Shown here one piece after another: positions 23,298 to 36,900 of a stretch of DNA of 64,000 bases. Positions within the stretch are counted from its first letter, which is position 1. Each line of letters begins with the position of its first letter. The DNA is taken from assembly GCA_013365365.1 (NCBI GenBank), contig JABVXU010000053.1, positions 1 to 64,000 of the forward strand, read 5' to 3'. The DNA comes from Cruorifilaria tuberocauda. Taxonomy: Eukaryota > Nematoda > Chromadorea > Rhabditida > Onchocercidae. The notes below the pieces were generated by a model. That model saw only the letters and a list, made by a program, of their open reading frames with translations. It was not told the origin of the DNA and made no database searches. Made by a program: the position numbers and the translations under genes.

Positions 23298-24149
23298 ATG
23301 CATTCTTATTGTTCCAGCAAATTAGGTGATTTTTCATTCTTTTATTTTATATTATCTATATATATATATGATAAGTTGATTGAATAAACTCTCCCAATTG
23401 GAATAATTTCATTCATTTCAAAATTTAATTGAAAAAAAATTAAATTTAATTTATGAGAAAAAGAACTAATTTATGTTATAGTAATCAATTGAAGTAAAAT
23501 TCATACGAATATTGACAATAGATACGGTATGCAAATGTGACTGATTGATTACTGTAAGAAATATCGTTTCACAATTTGTGATATCAAATTATTTTCTTAT
23601 CTTTTTAAACTTTTCAAAGTTTACAGAAAAAATTCTTTTTCAGGTTTTCAAGCTATCTTATATATTGCATTCATCATTGAAAGTAGTTCAGCAGTAGGTG
23701 GTATTTTTGGTTTGAAAGCTCTAACCGGTGATATGCCATACGTTGGTTTTGGTAATCCATGGATTACCTATCCTAGAATTGCTTTTGGTCGAGGTAAATT
23801 TATGTTTTAATTCCGCAAATTTTTATTATTCAATGGAAGACTTTTGTTTTAAATTAATTATTTCATATAAATAAATTGTTTACAATTATATATCTGGTTA
23901 ATAGATCAATAATTTCTAATATTTTCAGGTGCTCTTTACTCACCGTATTCGATATTTGGATATGGTAGTGGTATATTCGGTGAATACGATAATATATACC
24001 AACCGTATCAACAGTATTTCAATAACCAATTCGGATCGCAGTTGTCCCCTCGACATCCCCTGGCTGATCCGTTATTAAATGTTATAACTCCGAAATCATC
24101 AGGCACTGGACGATATTATAGGGGTAGAGGAAATCCTTGGATAGCCTAA
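23298..24149 (+). CDS. Small secreted Gly/Tyr/Phe-rich protein, unrecognised
   Basis: Exons 23644-23793 and 23929-24149 are firm: acceptors TTTTTCAG and TTTTCAG, donor CGAG|GTAAAT, matching phase 1. They encode FQAILYIAFIIESSSA (hydrophobic, signal-like, with an SSA|VGG cleavage-like end), then a chain rich in Gly, Tyr, Phe and Pro (VGFGNPWITYPR, SIFGYGSGIFGEYDN, YQPYQQYFNNQFG), ending RYYRGRGNPWIA at TAA 24147. NPWI occurs twice, near each end of the mature part. A small first exon is inferred at 23298-23325 (MHSYCSSKL, donor TTAG|GTGATT), or from the in-frame ATG at 23241; both fit phase 1, but neither is certain. Total about 130-150 residues. I do not know the family; structural cuticle, eggshell or secreted roles are only guesses from composition. 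Confidence 0.62.
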
Positions 24150-27100
24150 AAATAGTTTATTAAAGCTTTTTCACTAATTGTTCGAAAGTATAATTTTGTA
24201 ATTTGGTTGTGTACTTTACCAACTTCACTCATTAATTATGGACATAATGAGACATTTAATTAAGATGAAAAGTAATAGATAAGTTTTAATTTAAAATGAA
24301 AGATAATCTGAAGAAAGGATAACACATGCTTTTTTTTTCTTTTTAAACCATATGTTTCTAATTACAATAAATAATTTCGATAGGCATCCAAATTTCTTGG
24401 TTTAAAAAGAAATTTTCAAATTTAACTAAGTAATTTATTTGCCAATTTTAAATTAAATTAGCTATTACTTATTAGATTATCGATTGAAAAATATGGTATA
24501 CTTATAAATCTTTCCAATTCACTTTTTTCCTCTATTTTTGAGACTAAAAGCGCAATATTACAAATTTTCATAAAAGTTATTAAAGTATTTTCAAAGATCA
24601 TACTATAATAATTTACCTTATTATAGCCAGAAAGTATTCTAAATTAGGTAATTTCAATTATATATTAATATTGTTGCTATTGAAAGTGCATTTTATTTGT
24701 AATACTTTGATATTACTTTAATTTAAAACTAATAAAATATATTAATTTTTTTCTGCAACACAAATATACTTTATACGATGTGATGACAACCATTAAGCAC
24801 TGAAGTAACTTCAATTTCATTTCATTTTTTTGTGTTATTTAATCAATAAATATATTTATGCTTTAGCTATATTAATTTTATTTAATAAATAATAGCAAAA
24901 GTCAAAGTCAAATATTCATTTATAATTTTAAATTCTTTTTTTTTGTAATAGAAAACGCGAGAAATAGTAAGCTAATAAGCCAAAACTTAAGCTTATGAGC
25001 TAAAAACATTTAAGCAATTAGACAGGAACAAATAACAAGAAAAGATTAAATTGGGAAATGAAAAAAAGAATGGTTTCAACTAATTGTTAAAATCCTTTCA
25101 TTAATTTGAAGGCATAAATCAATTTCTTAATAATTTAAACCATATTGCTCCACCTTCATTTTTATATTTCAAGCCTAAATTTCGTTATTTATTGCTAAGT
25201 AATTATTGTCTATGATTACAGTGAGAAATTGTCCTGTAAAATTTACTATGCAAATAAGATAATCAATCAAGCATTCATAAAAAAGTACGATCAATAAAAT
25301 ATTTGTTTAATAAACAGTTTTGTCGATTTCACTTTATCAAAAATGAACAAATTATTATCAAATATTCTGCATTTATTATGCTAAATTAAATATGGAGGAA
25401 TCTTCACAACAAAAACTTATAAAGTGCTTTTTAATTCAATTATCTTTTCATGTATTAAATCGAGTTCTTTGATTTCACTACTATGCCATAAAGTTTTCAA
25501 TTTTATTCAAAATTATAACAAAAAACTCTTTAAGTACCTTAAATTATATGTACTAGTACAGTTTTGAGAATAACTAAGAGGTGAAACTATTTAAATTTAA
25601 ATCTTTCACTTCTTCATGAAATCTTTTTCACTTCTTCATGAAGTAATTTAAGGATTTAAAATTAAATTTTTTCAAAAATTTTGCACTTTTAAGCACATAG
25701 TTTAAGAAGAAAATAGCATTTTGAAATAGTATTTTTAAAAATAATTGTCAAAGTCTTTTCTCTCTTTTCAATTCTTTTTTTGAATCCATCACGGATGGTT
25801 TCATCATTTTACATAGTTCAATAAAACTAATTAAAAAAAAAGTGAGTATGTATCAGGCTAAATTACTAAGAAAGTTTTAAGTTAATTTCAAAGTAATCAG
25901 AAATTACAATTTTGTTTTTCGTCGTTTTCCTTTTCCTCCTACCTCTCTCTTACTTTCTCTCTCCCTTTCTCTTTTACATTCTTCTAATTTCACTGTGATA
26001 AGTTTTTAGGAATTTACTAAAGTTAGATTGAATTACTTAGCATTACTTTTTATAATTTGTGACTAAAATATTAGAAGCATGTGAAATGGAAAAAAAAAAG
26101 AAAAAGCGAAATTTTCATGGCTCTTTAAGCTGTGATAATTTTTCATTTAACGAATTTGCAACATCAATTTAGATTAAATATTTTATTTTGTTAATGTTTA
26201 TTGATTGTTAGCTGAGAATTCATTTTAAAGTTGGAAATGAAATTGTTTATCTTTCCGCTTCCTCATCCATTGTCCTTCTCATTTTCAGAAAAACACCAAA
26301 ATAACTATTTTTCTTTTTCTTACTAGTTTATTGATAAGTTAGCTTTTTTCGATTCTTTCACTGAAAGCTATTTTATGCAAATTTTTACAGCTTCAAAATT
26401 TTCATTGAGTTAAATAGATTTTTTTTGATAAAATTTTAATTTATCCCTCGCTTAAAACTAAAAACAAACAAACAGTTATTTTTTTATAATTACAGAGAGG
26501 AATTTGGCATTTTATTAGAATTTTCATGTCTTTTCAGGTTTTCGATTTTATTTTTATTAGAAATGAAATTCGTTTATAATAAAATTAATTGTTTGAAAAT
26601 CTTCATCAACTAATTTTTGAAGATGAAATATACGAGTTAAAAATCCATGCATGATAGCTTATCACTTATCAATATAACATTACTAGGTATAAAAGATGTT
26701 GATTTCCATTATGTTAGCCACGTTAATTAACGTATAAAAGTAATTAGTTCACATTGGCATTATCAATATAATAATAGCTTTTTAGAGGAATATAAATAAG
26801 ACTGATTAATGAAATATCATCGTGAAAATATGCATACATTTTTCATTTCATTGCAGAAAGAATAAGACTTTCATAATTAATTAATTAATTAAGCAGTAAA
26901 TGAAATTCATTAAAACATTTAATGAGAATTGCATAATGATAATTAAAAATAACAGTAACTGATATAATGATAACTAAAAATAATAATGAGAATTGAATTG
27001 TATCTTATCATTATTCATGATAGTAGTAAAGAAAAAAAGAAGTAGAATTATCTGAAATTATGATCAACGTATCGTATTTCATGATAAGTGATTATCGATC

Positions 27101-29442
27101 ATTTTGATTTAATCCTTTCAGTTTTCTTATCAATCAATTATTATTAGCCATTCAAAATCACGAAATTGCAGAAATTCTTCGTTATTTTTAGTTTTAAAAC
27201 CCGAAAAAAAAAGATGTAAACTAAAAGCAAAAATGGAAAATCAATTTAAAAGTTGGTGGAAGGAAAAAAAATTGTCGAAAAAAAACTTTTGTCTGCTTTT
27301 TTTCCAATTTTTAAGCTTATTCATTTTGCTATGATTATTTAGAAATGCATGAAAAGAAATGGAATTTATGGGAAAATAGCAAAGTAAATAAACGAAAGAG
27401 GAAAAAATTTTTTGTAATTATCTAATTCAAAGTAATAAAATCATTGTAAATATTGAAAATAAATGTATTCAATCAATTTTGCTATGAAATAATTATTCAT
27501 GATTATTTGAAATATTTGACAACAAAGGTAAATTTAAGCTTGAGTTATTAAAGAATCGTAGAAATTATAAAGAAGAAAAAAGGAGTTAAACTGTTACTTA
27601 GCTATTAATATATGAAATTCTATTTTGTCAATGATCGACAAGCAAAATCATACATGATACTTTTTTCTTCCTTCGAACCTACTTTAATATTTTATCAAAA
27701 TCATGATTATACCACTAATATACAGTGATTAAATCGTATTCCATTTGATATCTTACCAAAATCATGATTTTATCATAAAATATATTGTGATGAAATCATG
27801 CTATATCATTGCAAAAATTATAATCAGTGAATTTTTCCTTTTTCCTTAATTCCATTCCTTAATTATTCATGATAATGTCTGCAACAATATGCCAATTACT
27901 TTCTCTTACACTCTCTTGTAAACACTTATAAATTTTCTCTCATAAACTCAACTATAAATAACTTTATGTTTAAGAAGTAATTTGAGTGATATTGTGGCTA
28001 AGAAGCAAATATCAAAAAATATAAATAACTTGAGCAGATTTGAAAATCCTACTCTCTTTTTTGTTTAATTTAATTTTTAAGTATGAAATAAGATGAAATA
28101 TAATTATCTCAATTGTTCCATGAATTTTTTATTATTGTTATTATTAAAGTAAATATATAAGTTATATTTATCCATATAGTATAGATTATTATACTAGATA
28201 TCTTGTGATTACTTATTTGACATTTTCGAATCAATGATTACAATTTTTTAATCTATCATTTCCGGTACAAATATCACTCAATTCCGGTTGAATTAATTTT
28301 CCTTCCTTTCGCCCTTTATGTAATCAAATAGTGTCGTTGCACTTTAGTTCAATCCTAAAATCCAATCTCTTTTTTTCCATCTTTTCCTTTTCAACTAATT
28401 TATTTTCTTATGTTAGTTTCACTCGATTATTCCAACCATCTGCAATATTATCTCCTCCTTCTTCTTTAACTCTTCTTTGACCTAAAGGTCAAACTTTACA
28501 TTACTTTATATTTCATTTTAATTCCATTAATCTTTTATTACATACTTCTGTTAATATAATTAAATTTCGGACTAAAGCTAAACTTAGGATTAACTATTTT
28601 ACAATTAAATGTATTGTTTTAAGTGACTAATATTTTATATTCCTTTCTTAATTATTTTCTGATTTTTACAACAGAAATTAATTAATATTATAGATTTCTA
28701 TGACTATTCCTTTTATTTTACTTATAATATTACTATCTCTTATACTAAATTAAAAAATATCAAATAATCCTAAAATATTACTATCTCTTATACTAAATTA
28801 AAAAATATCAAATAATCCTAAAAATCCATAAATCAGTAAAAGAATCTATAAAAATCTAAAAATCCATAAAAGATTTATGATACGATTTATGATATTATTT
28901 AAAGAGGTTAAAATGAACAAAATTTATTTTCTTTTTGCTAACAGATGCTGTTTCACCGATATCTTCAATGAGTTCGACTGATAAGATATATTTTTGATAA
29001 GCTTTTCAACGTATTGTATTTTTTTGAAAATATAAGAAAAGATGTATGATTTTAAATGAGAAATATTTATCGAATACAAAGTAAACTAAACACTTATCAT
29101 TGAATCAAAATAAATAAACTTTTCTAATTAAGAAAGTTGTGCTATCATTAATATATATAGATAACCCTTATCAAAATGAATTTAATTTCCCAGATTTCCT
29201 CCGTTATTTAGGCCAAATAATTCCGCATTTTTCAGTTTGCTTGTTTATATTAAAGCTTTGCATCTTTTAGTTTAGCAGAAAGAAATCAATAAATTAGTGA
29301 TATAATTAAAATTAAACTTTTAGAAAGATTAAACTTTTGGAGATAACTTTTTAATACTGCTATATTTACCTGTTATAGTATTCCCTAGAAAATTTCATAA
29401 TCTAATTAATTAATTATGCATGATCAATAATGCAGCTTTCAG
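24150..29442. other. Gene-poor AT-rich stretch
   Basis: Over 5 kb without an exon I can defend. A 48-bp direct duplication (ACTATCTCTTATACTAAATT then AAAAAATATC) lies at 28732 and 28780. At 27690-27830 there are repeated AAAATCATGATT words. TGATAA/TTATCA hexamers are frequent. Confidence 0.5.
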
Positions 29443-29482
29443 TTTTAAGATGATGAAATTATAGTGCCCTGTAAATGATAAT

Positions 29483-32400
29483 ATGATAATCAATGCTAAA
29501 CATACCGAAGAAACAACATTAATAGCACAAGAAATTGAAAATTTTTGTACAGGTAATTAATATTATTATTATTATTATTTGTCCAAAGTGCAAAAGTGTA
29601 ATTTGTAAGTTTTTAAGTTTAAGTTTAAGTTTAACATTTCAACTATCAGGGTAATTAACTAGTTTTATTTACAGCAAATTCGAAAGATGTAATTGTATCA
29701 TTGAAACGTAGCGATATCAATTCTTTGGGAAAAAACAAAACGATTAAATGTTGCATGACAAGAAAGCAGAAAACAGTAATTCCTGTATACATCATAACCG
29801 GTATTGGAATATTATTGCTTCTTAGTATTATTGGTTAGTTAATAAATTTAATTCAATTTCAACTATCATTTCTGTTTTACAAAAATTAAATTTAAAAGTA
29901 TAAGAGTATAAGAATAATAATGAAGTATACAACGTACTCTTTAATTGATAAAGTATTGAAATAATTAAATATTCATTTACTAATTTAATTATTCTTTCCA
30001 CCTTTCATTATGCATAATAATGGAAACGATTGATGCAAAAAATGGACGAAATTTTCGAAACCAAAAGGGATGGATTGGTCATAGTGAAGAAGATAGAAGA
30101 TATCATTTATCGATTGTTGCTTATATTAATGAATTAAATACCACTTGGAAGGTTACCATTATCATTATCATCAATAAAAATAAAAACTCGATATTCTAAT
30201 TGTTCCACAGGTTGATAGGGAAAAATAATTTGTGGAACTAAATTTACCTATTTCAGGCTACCTATAATCGATTTGCTTCTCGAGCAGTAAGCAAACACGA
30301 AATGCATAAATTGGCTCGAAAAAGTAAAATAAGACGAGAGTATCTTCTTGGTGATACAATTGAGCATATAAAAGTATTTTATTATTTGCTCCTTATAAAT
30401 ACTACCTGAAAATTCCTTAGCTATTTCGTTATTGGCTATCAGTAATACCTAATATATGCTTTATTAGCCAGTAATTTTCAATAATAAACTCAATAGCTTA
30501 TTCGATTTTACTTAATTATTTCATTTTTAGTTGTTAAAAAGCAAAAAATTACACTTGCCACAGCAGTTTGATGCTCGCTTACAATGGCCTCTTTGTTGGT
30601 CCATTCATCAGGTAGCTAATCAAGGTGGATGTGGATCATGCTGGGTTCGCCTTCGTGAATAAAATTAATCAAACTGTGGAAAATTAAGAAGTCAAAAGTT
30701 TAAAAAATCAAAAATTAAACCCAATTTAGTCTTTAAAAAAAATTATTCGATTCTCCTCAAATATTGAAATTAAACTGATGTTAAATTTCCAAAAAATATA
30801 AGAAACAAAGTTCCAAAATTATTGAAACTTTTTTTCTTAGGCTACATCAGCAGCATCTGTGATGTCCGATCGCTTATGTATAGCAACAAATTATAGCATT
30901 CAAAAGCAAATCTCTGCAGAAGATCTGATATCTTGCTGTTCAGAATGTGGAGGGTTAGTTATTTTCATTATCTTCTTGTCGTTTTAATTTTAATCTTAAT
31001 TTAGAAAGTAACTGATATTGATGAAAAGATTAGACTTAATAGAAATTATTGAATCTTTCGTAGAAAGTTAGGCTTTTTAATCTACAAATCTTCATGGTTA
31101 CTTCATGACTGAGTGCATTTCATATTAGCTAATTAAAATTTATAAATTAGCTCTGTTTTGTAATTAGATGAACTTTCTTCTTTTTTATTTAACTGAATAA
31201 ATATACTTATATTTTTAAAAGATGTCAAGGGTCAAATTGGGCATTATCAGCATTCATCTACTGGCGAAACTATGGCCTCGTAACAGGTTAACCATTTATA
31301 ATTACCAGCTAAAGCATCATTTTCTGTTCCTATATTGCTACCTTCTCTAATACAGTATGCTATAATTGAATGTGTACGGTTAAATTACAGGTGGTGATTA
31401 CGGTAGTTTCGAGGGTTGTAAGCCATACGCCACTAAACCAAATTGTGGTAGTCCATGCTCATTTGAATATTATCGAGAGAAAGTAGCACCAGTTTGCCAA
31501 AGAACTTGTCAGCCACTTTATGGTCATAGCTATGAAGAGGATCTTATCATCAGTATATCATTACTATTACCTTATCAATATTATACTCTCACTATTAACA
31601 TTGTATTTACTTTTTAAGACAAACTAATCAATTATGATTATATCTTACCAATTCATTGTACAAGTAAATACTATATAAAATAAAGTAATAACTAATCTAC
31701 ATTTATCATTTTTAAATTTGTAAATTAGGTGAAAAGGCTTATTGGATTCGAGCGGAAAAAGGCAGCAATGAGATTATACCATCGGTACGAGAAATTGTTG
31801 AGAAAGTTATTGGAAATGGTTTGTTTATTAGTTTTCAGTTTATTATCACACTAGAATAGTCACTTTACAGAAATGAAACAGTAATTTACAAGTAATAATA
31901 GTAATTAGACAGTTAAATAATTACGCATTTTCTCTCCGTTAATCATTTATTGTTTTTAGACATCTTTTTGTTGCAAAATATTAGCTAATGAAAGAATTAA
32001 TCAAAACATTTTTTAATACCAATAACAGAGTGAGGTACTTATCCATTTGATGATAATCATACTGTTATCACTAACTGATATGTTGACTGATCCGATAATT
32101 GCAAAAACGATAGAGGAATTAAACTTGAAATTCAATTTTCTATCTGCTTTTTTCATGGATTGACCTTTTTAAAAACCATTTTTTTTTGATTATTTATTAA
32201 TCAGCTAATCAATCAATCAACTAGAAAGATTGCAATTTTTTCTTTTTAGGTACTTTTTAAGTTTAAGAAAGTTTGTTAAACATATGGAAAAAGCACTTCC
32301 CTAAGAAGAAATACATGATAGACAGTTTGATTTAAACTTTAATAATAAAGAATTCTATTTATTCCATTTTTTATTCTTTTCAGATGATCCAATAGAATTA

Positions 32401-33117
32401 ATTAAGCGTGAGATTTACCTGTATGGACCAATTCTTGCATGCTTTACAGTACGAGAAGATTTTCAGCACTATGCTTCAGGTAGAACAATAACAAAACTAA
32501 ACTTCGAAAAAAAGTTGGCTAAAAAAAAACTGATTAATTTCGAAGTATAAGATGACTAATTCAATGGAATGAAAAGCTAATTTAAATCTCAAACTGTTTT
32601 CGTATAAATTTTCAAATTAGTTGGATATTTTTAAATTGTTTCGAGAATTTTCCAAAAAAGAAGTGGTAGTTTAATTCAAATTTATTTTAGGAATCTATCA
32701 AAGCATTAATTCGACAATTTCAAAAGAACTTTATGGACATTGCGCTAAATTGTTAGGTTGGGGCAAAGAAAATAACTTCAAATATTGGCTTTATATGAAT
32801 ACGTGGGGAAGAAGTTGGGGTGACCACGGTCTGTTTATGCAAATTTTTTCTCGAACTCTTGTAATATTAGCTTAATTTAGTTGGACATAAATAATTCATG
32901 TAGAAATGCTCCAAGTTTGATTTCTCTGCAGCAAATAAGCATAAGTTCTGTTTTTCTCCTTTTGATTTTTGGATTTTAAGAAGAAATATCCTCATAATAC
33001 CTGTTTAATTTCATGAGCCGAAAAGTTTGTAGCTAAAAATGAATGCTTATATTTGCAGGGTTTTTCCGTGTAATTCAATCAGAATTACCTGAAGAAGCAA
33101 TTTCTGGTTTGCCATAA
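29483..33117 (+). CDS. Cathepsin B-like cysteine protease with N-terminal membrane anchor
   Basis: Exons: 29483-29552, 29675-29833, third exon ending at 30151 (start unresolved, about 30040-30090), 30257-30373, 30531-30644, 30841-30953, 31222-31286, 31391-31552, 31729-31818, 32384-32479, 32691-32828, 33059-33117; about 430 residues. Papain-family (C1A) peptidase nearest to cathepsin B: LPQQFDARLQWP, NQGGCGSCW with the nucleophile Cys codon at 30639, EDLISCC, GLVTGGDYGS, CKPY, YGPILACFTV, catalytic His in GHCAKLLGWG (32738) and Asn in MNTWGRSWG (32798). All three catalytic residues are present. Residues about 57-77 (IPVYIITGIGILLLLSIIG) form a membrane segment after a basic cytoplasmic-like tail, suggesting a type II membrane protein. 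The occluding loop lacks the paired His of cathepsin B, and the C-terminal part is shorter. TTTCAG ends at 29442, with a small upstream ATG-stop frame before the chosen start. Convergent with the exchanger gene. Confidence 0.85.
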
Positions 33118-33958
33118 ACCGAATAGAAGTAGTATATCAAGTGTTGAGATGAACCAGGATACCGAAGTTGTTCACAATAAAAAATAGGTAAAAATTTTTT
33201 ACCGAATAAGTAACGAGTATATACTGAATTAGAGGATTGATAAATTAGATAGATCGATAATTGGTTAATCATACTGATATTAATTAATAGAGAAAAATCA
33301 AATTGATAAATTAAAATTTTGAAATCCGAAAAAAGAATATTCTCAAAGATTCAAATTTCTTATGCATTTGAGAAGTTATTTAATTCTTTCAATTTATCAA
33401 TAATTATTATTTATGAAGAAAGGAGCAAAATGAGTGGAAAAATGGCCCAAAACATAAATTATTTTAGTTCAATAATCAGGTAATTTACCTTTTTCATGTG
33501 ATTTAACTCGATTTATTACCTGTATTACAATATCTTTTCTTGACAATCGATAGAAATTAGATCATTATTAAGTTTGTTATAAATAAAGCATGAAGTTTGA
33601 AATTACATTTAAATAATCGTACCGTTAATTTTTACACTATCAAATTGTTAAATAGTGACATAAATGCTATTAGCTTAATTGTTTCTTAATTATTATATGC
33701 AATATGAATTATACAAATATTTAATTCATAATTTTCTTTTGAAATAGCTCAATAAATTTCAAATTTTCATTCAACTTTATATAAACATGATACTGAGTAA
33801 ACTGTATTTATACTTTAAACTGTTCTTAATAACCTTTAAGTAATCAAGTTTGAATACAATGTTCAATGTTGAATTATACCACAGCTTATCACATGATCAC
33901 TCATTAATTTGCTAAAATGATAAGATAATAGTTGCAATTTATTTTATATCTCTTTAAA
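33118..33958. other. Shared 3' intergenic region of convergent genes
   Basis: About 840 bp between the stop of the cathepsin B-like gene and the stop of the exchanger gene on the other strand. It would hold both 3' UTRs. No exon seen. An antisense open frame at 33075-33272 overlaps the protease stop and has no supporting features. Confidence 0.6.
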
Positions 33959-36900
33959 TTAGTGTTTATCACAAATTGATAAAAGTTCATCGGCCCGAGT
34001 TCTTTGATTACGAACCATGCATGGCAGGATATAATCATTGTTAAAGTGTGATAATTTGTGTCGAAACTGTAAATTCATATAAACTTAGATCAAAAGAATT
34101 GTTAAATTTGGAAATTTTGTTATTTTAAAATTTCTGATATTTAGTTGCAATTTAAATAATTCAGCTTAAAATTTATTTAACATATTTACGTTTAGTAGTA
34201 ATTTAGAAATTTTGAATAAAATTTATCCAGAAATAAAAATTTAAATATATAATTACCCATTGTGGTCCTTGGATACCAGCAACAGCTTCTATGCCTTCCA
34301 TAATACCGTCACGAACCTAAAAATTTTATTATAAAAAGAATTTCCAGGTATCCTTAATATCTTCGTAATATTACTTATGAAGCAAACTATAAGTATATTA
34401 CAAGATTCTATATAAACCTTAGAACTTTTGTTTTTTAATTTCAACTGCAGCGTTAGTACATACGGTGAAGTAAAAGAAATTTGAATTATGAAAAAAAAAA
34501 AAAAAAAACAAACGTCGCTGACAACGTGTTCCACTAATGTCTCTTGATTATCTGGCTCAATTTCAACGTCCAATAGTCTGACCAATGGTCTGATTGTAGC
34601 ACCCTAAAATGGTAACTTCTCCTATTTATAAGTAAAACGCTTCTTTTATTCCGATGAACATTCTAATATTTAACAATGTCCAACTTACCTTTATAACCAC
34701 TTTTTAAGACCATAGTTAAAAATGATACGTAGATGCTCCAAAAGTTGTAATTTGAAAAACTGCCGCAAATTTGACTAAATACGTATAATTAAATTAACTC
34801 ATGTAACGGCATTACCATACCTTTTAATACTTTTAAATTAACACTTAAATTAAATGATATTAAATTTATGGTTTTAAATAGACGGTTAAATCCATTCAAT
34901 TTAATTAATTAGGACTTTATTATGATACTTTTGTTTCATGCTTACCTGTAGGAAAGTAGTCGTTAAAATAACAATGATCGTTGTTGAAGCGAACATTTCC
35001 TTAGCTGTCACCGCATCCTTATCTAACGTCATCACTAACCCGTAACAAATAGCGCCACGTAAGCCACCGTAAGCCATGATAAACTGATCCACGAGATTTA
35101 TCTTCTGACGTCTTCCACTATTTGCCAAACACGTCAAGAAATACGTCCCTGCAATTTCATTGTATTTTTTTGAAGGAAATGTTTACTCACTATCTCAATT
35201 AATAATCAAATTATCTTATCTTTTTATCAAAAAAAAGTTAAAATTGATAAATGATAAATTTAATTTATTAAACTTTTAATTTATTTACAATTTGATTTTT
35301 TTAAAAAACATTTTCCAAATAAACATACCAATAAATCGACAAACAAAGCATGCAATTAATGTCGTTGCAATAAAGACTGAATCCCAATCATGCTTCTTTG
35401 ATACCGTTGATAAACCCAAGAAGACGAATATTGTCGCTTCACAACTAAATTCATTTGAATATCAGGTCATTATGCTTTAAAGTTTATAAATTATCAATTG
35501 AAAGTTTTGACTATAACATCTTCTGCAGTATTTTTAATAAGTTTTACACTAAATTTGAACAATTTAAGCAATATTTGTTAAATTTTAAATTAAATTTATC
35601 CATATGAATAATACTTTTGAGTAAACGTTGGATAAAATTTGTGATTTTGATAAGATGATAAGATGAAAAACCTTGTTGAAAGGGTTTTTAGGAAATAACT
35701 TGTAGTGACCAATGATTGCTTTGATAAGTTACCAACAAGGTATTGTTTCATCATTAGACCACAAAGGACGATACTGAAAATGATGCTAATGCAAATAAAA
35801 TAATAAGAGAATTTTCATTTCTCCGATATGAATTTAAAGTTTCGAAAAAATTCTAATTAATTATTCCAATTTACATAACGTATTATGATTAATATTATAA
35901 TGATTTATATGAATTTTATCTATTACGTTTGATGAGAAAATATAAATACTAATAATTAATTAAATAAAAATTAATTTTTTTAATTAATAAAATGGTTTAA
36001 GAATGAAATGATAAGAACAGAATAATCATAGAAAGAAAAAATAAAAATAAAATTGAAATTGATGTCATCTTAGACAGAATCAGAATTTCAAAAAGTTTCC
36101 CTAACAATTTAGAGATAATTCTTCAAATTAGTATTATCTCTGAAATCTTTTTTAATTTCTGATTTTAATTTAAAGCTGTAAAAAATTAATAACTTACGCA
36201 AGGATACCAGAAAAATGAACACTTTCCGCTACCAAATATGAGAGGTAAGGTATAAGTAAACAGATTAATGGTTGCAATACTTGTTGATTATTTGAGTACC
36301 TGAATTATGAATGGTAAATTTGAAACGATTAGAAAGTAAATTAAAAGAACATGCAAAATCATTAATTATTAAATAATTAAAAGAATTGATAGCAGTTTCG
36401 ATGAAATGCTTTTAACTTTGTTATCATAGCAATTAGACTTACACATTTCTTCTCTTCTCAATCATTTGCATGTAAACAAAGATAATTGCGCTTGAAAATA
36501 AACTTTCCATCACAATTTATTCTTTTGATAACACAAAAAATAAATTAGAATCAACAAATTCGATGTTACCTTCTTGAAAATAGCAAATGAAACGACCTAT
36601 TATTACCTACGTTTTTTCAATTTTGCTAAACTGTAAATTGCAGTACGAAGTGTTAAATTGAACAGTTGAATTAATGTATCGAAAACAAATCGTATTTGAT
36701 AATGATTACTTACTTGGTAGCTAAACCGGTAACTGCTGCTCCAACCATACCAATAAGTATTCCACCAAAGCTCACCAGAAAGAATGATATAAGAGCTTTG
36801 ATAATATCCTCCGCTTCCAAATTTTCCGGTCCAATTTTGATCATTGCAGCTAGCGTATGATATATAACCTATATGAAGCATTAACATAATTAAATTAACC

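Noticed and set aside
36603..36887. 94-codon minus-strand frame in the exchanger region
   Set aside because: It is an alternative frame over exon 36868-36714; the correct frame encodes the exchanger segment with consistent splice phases.
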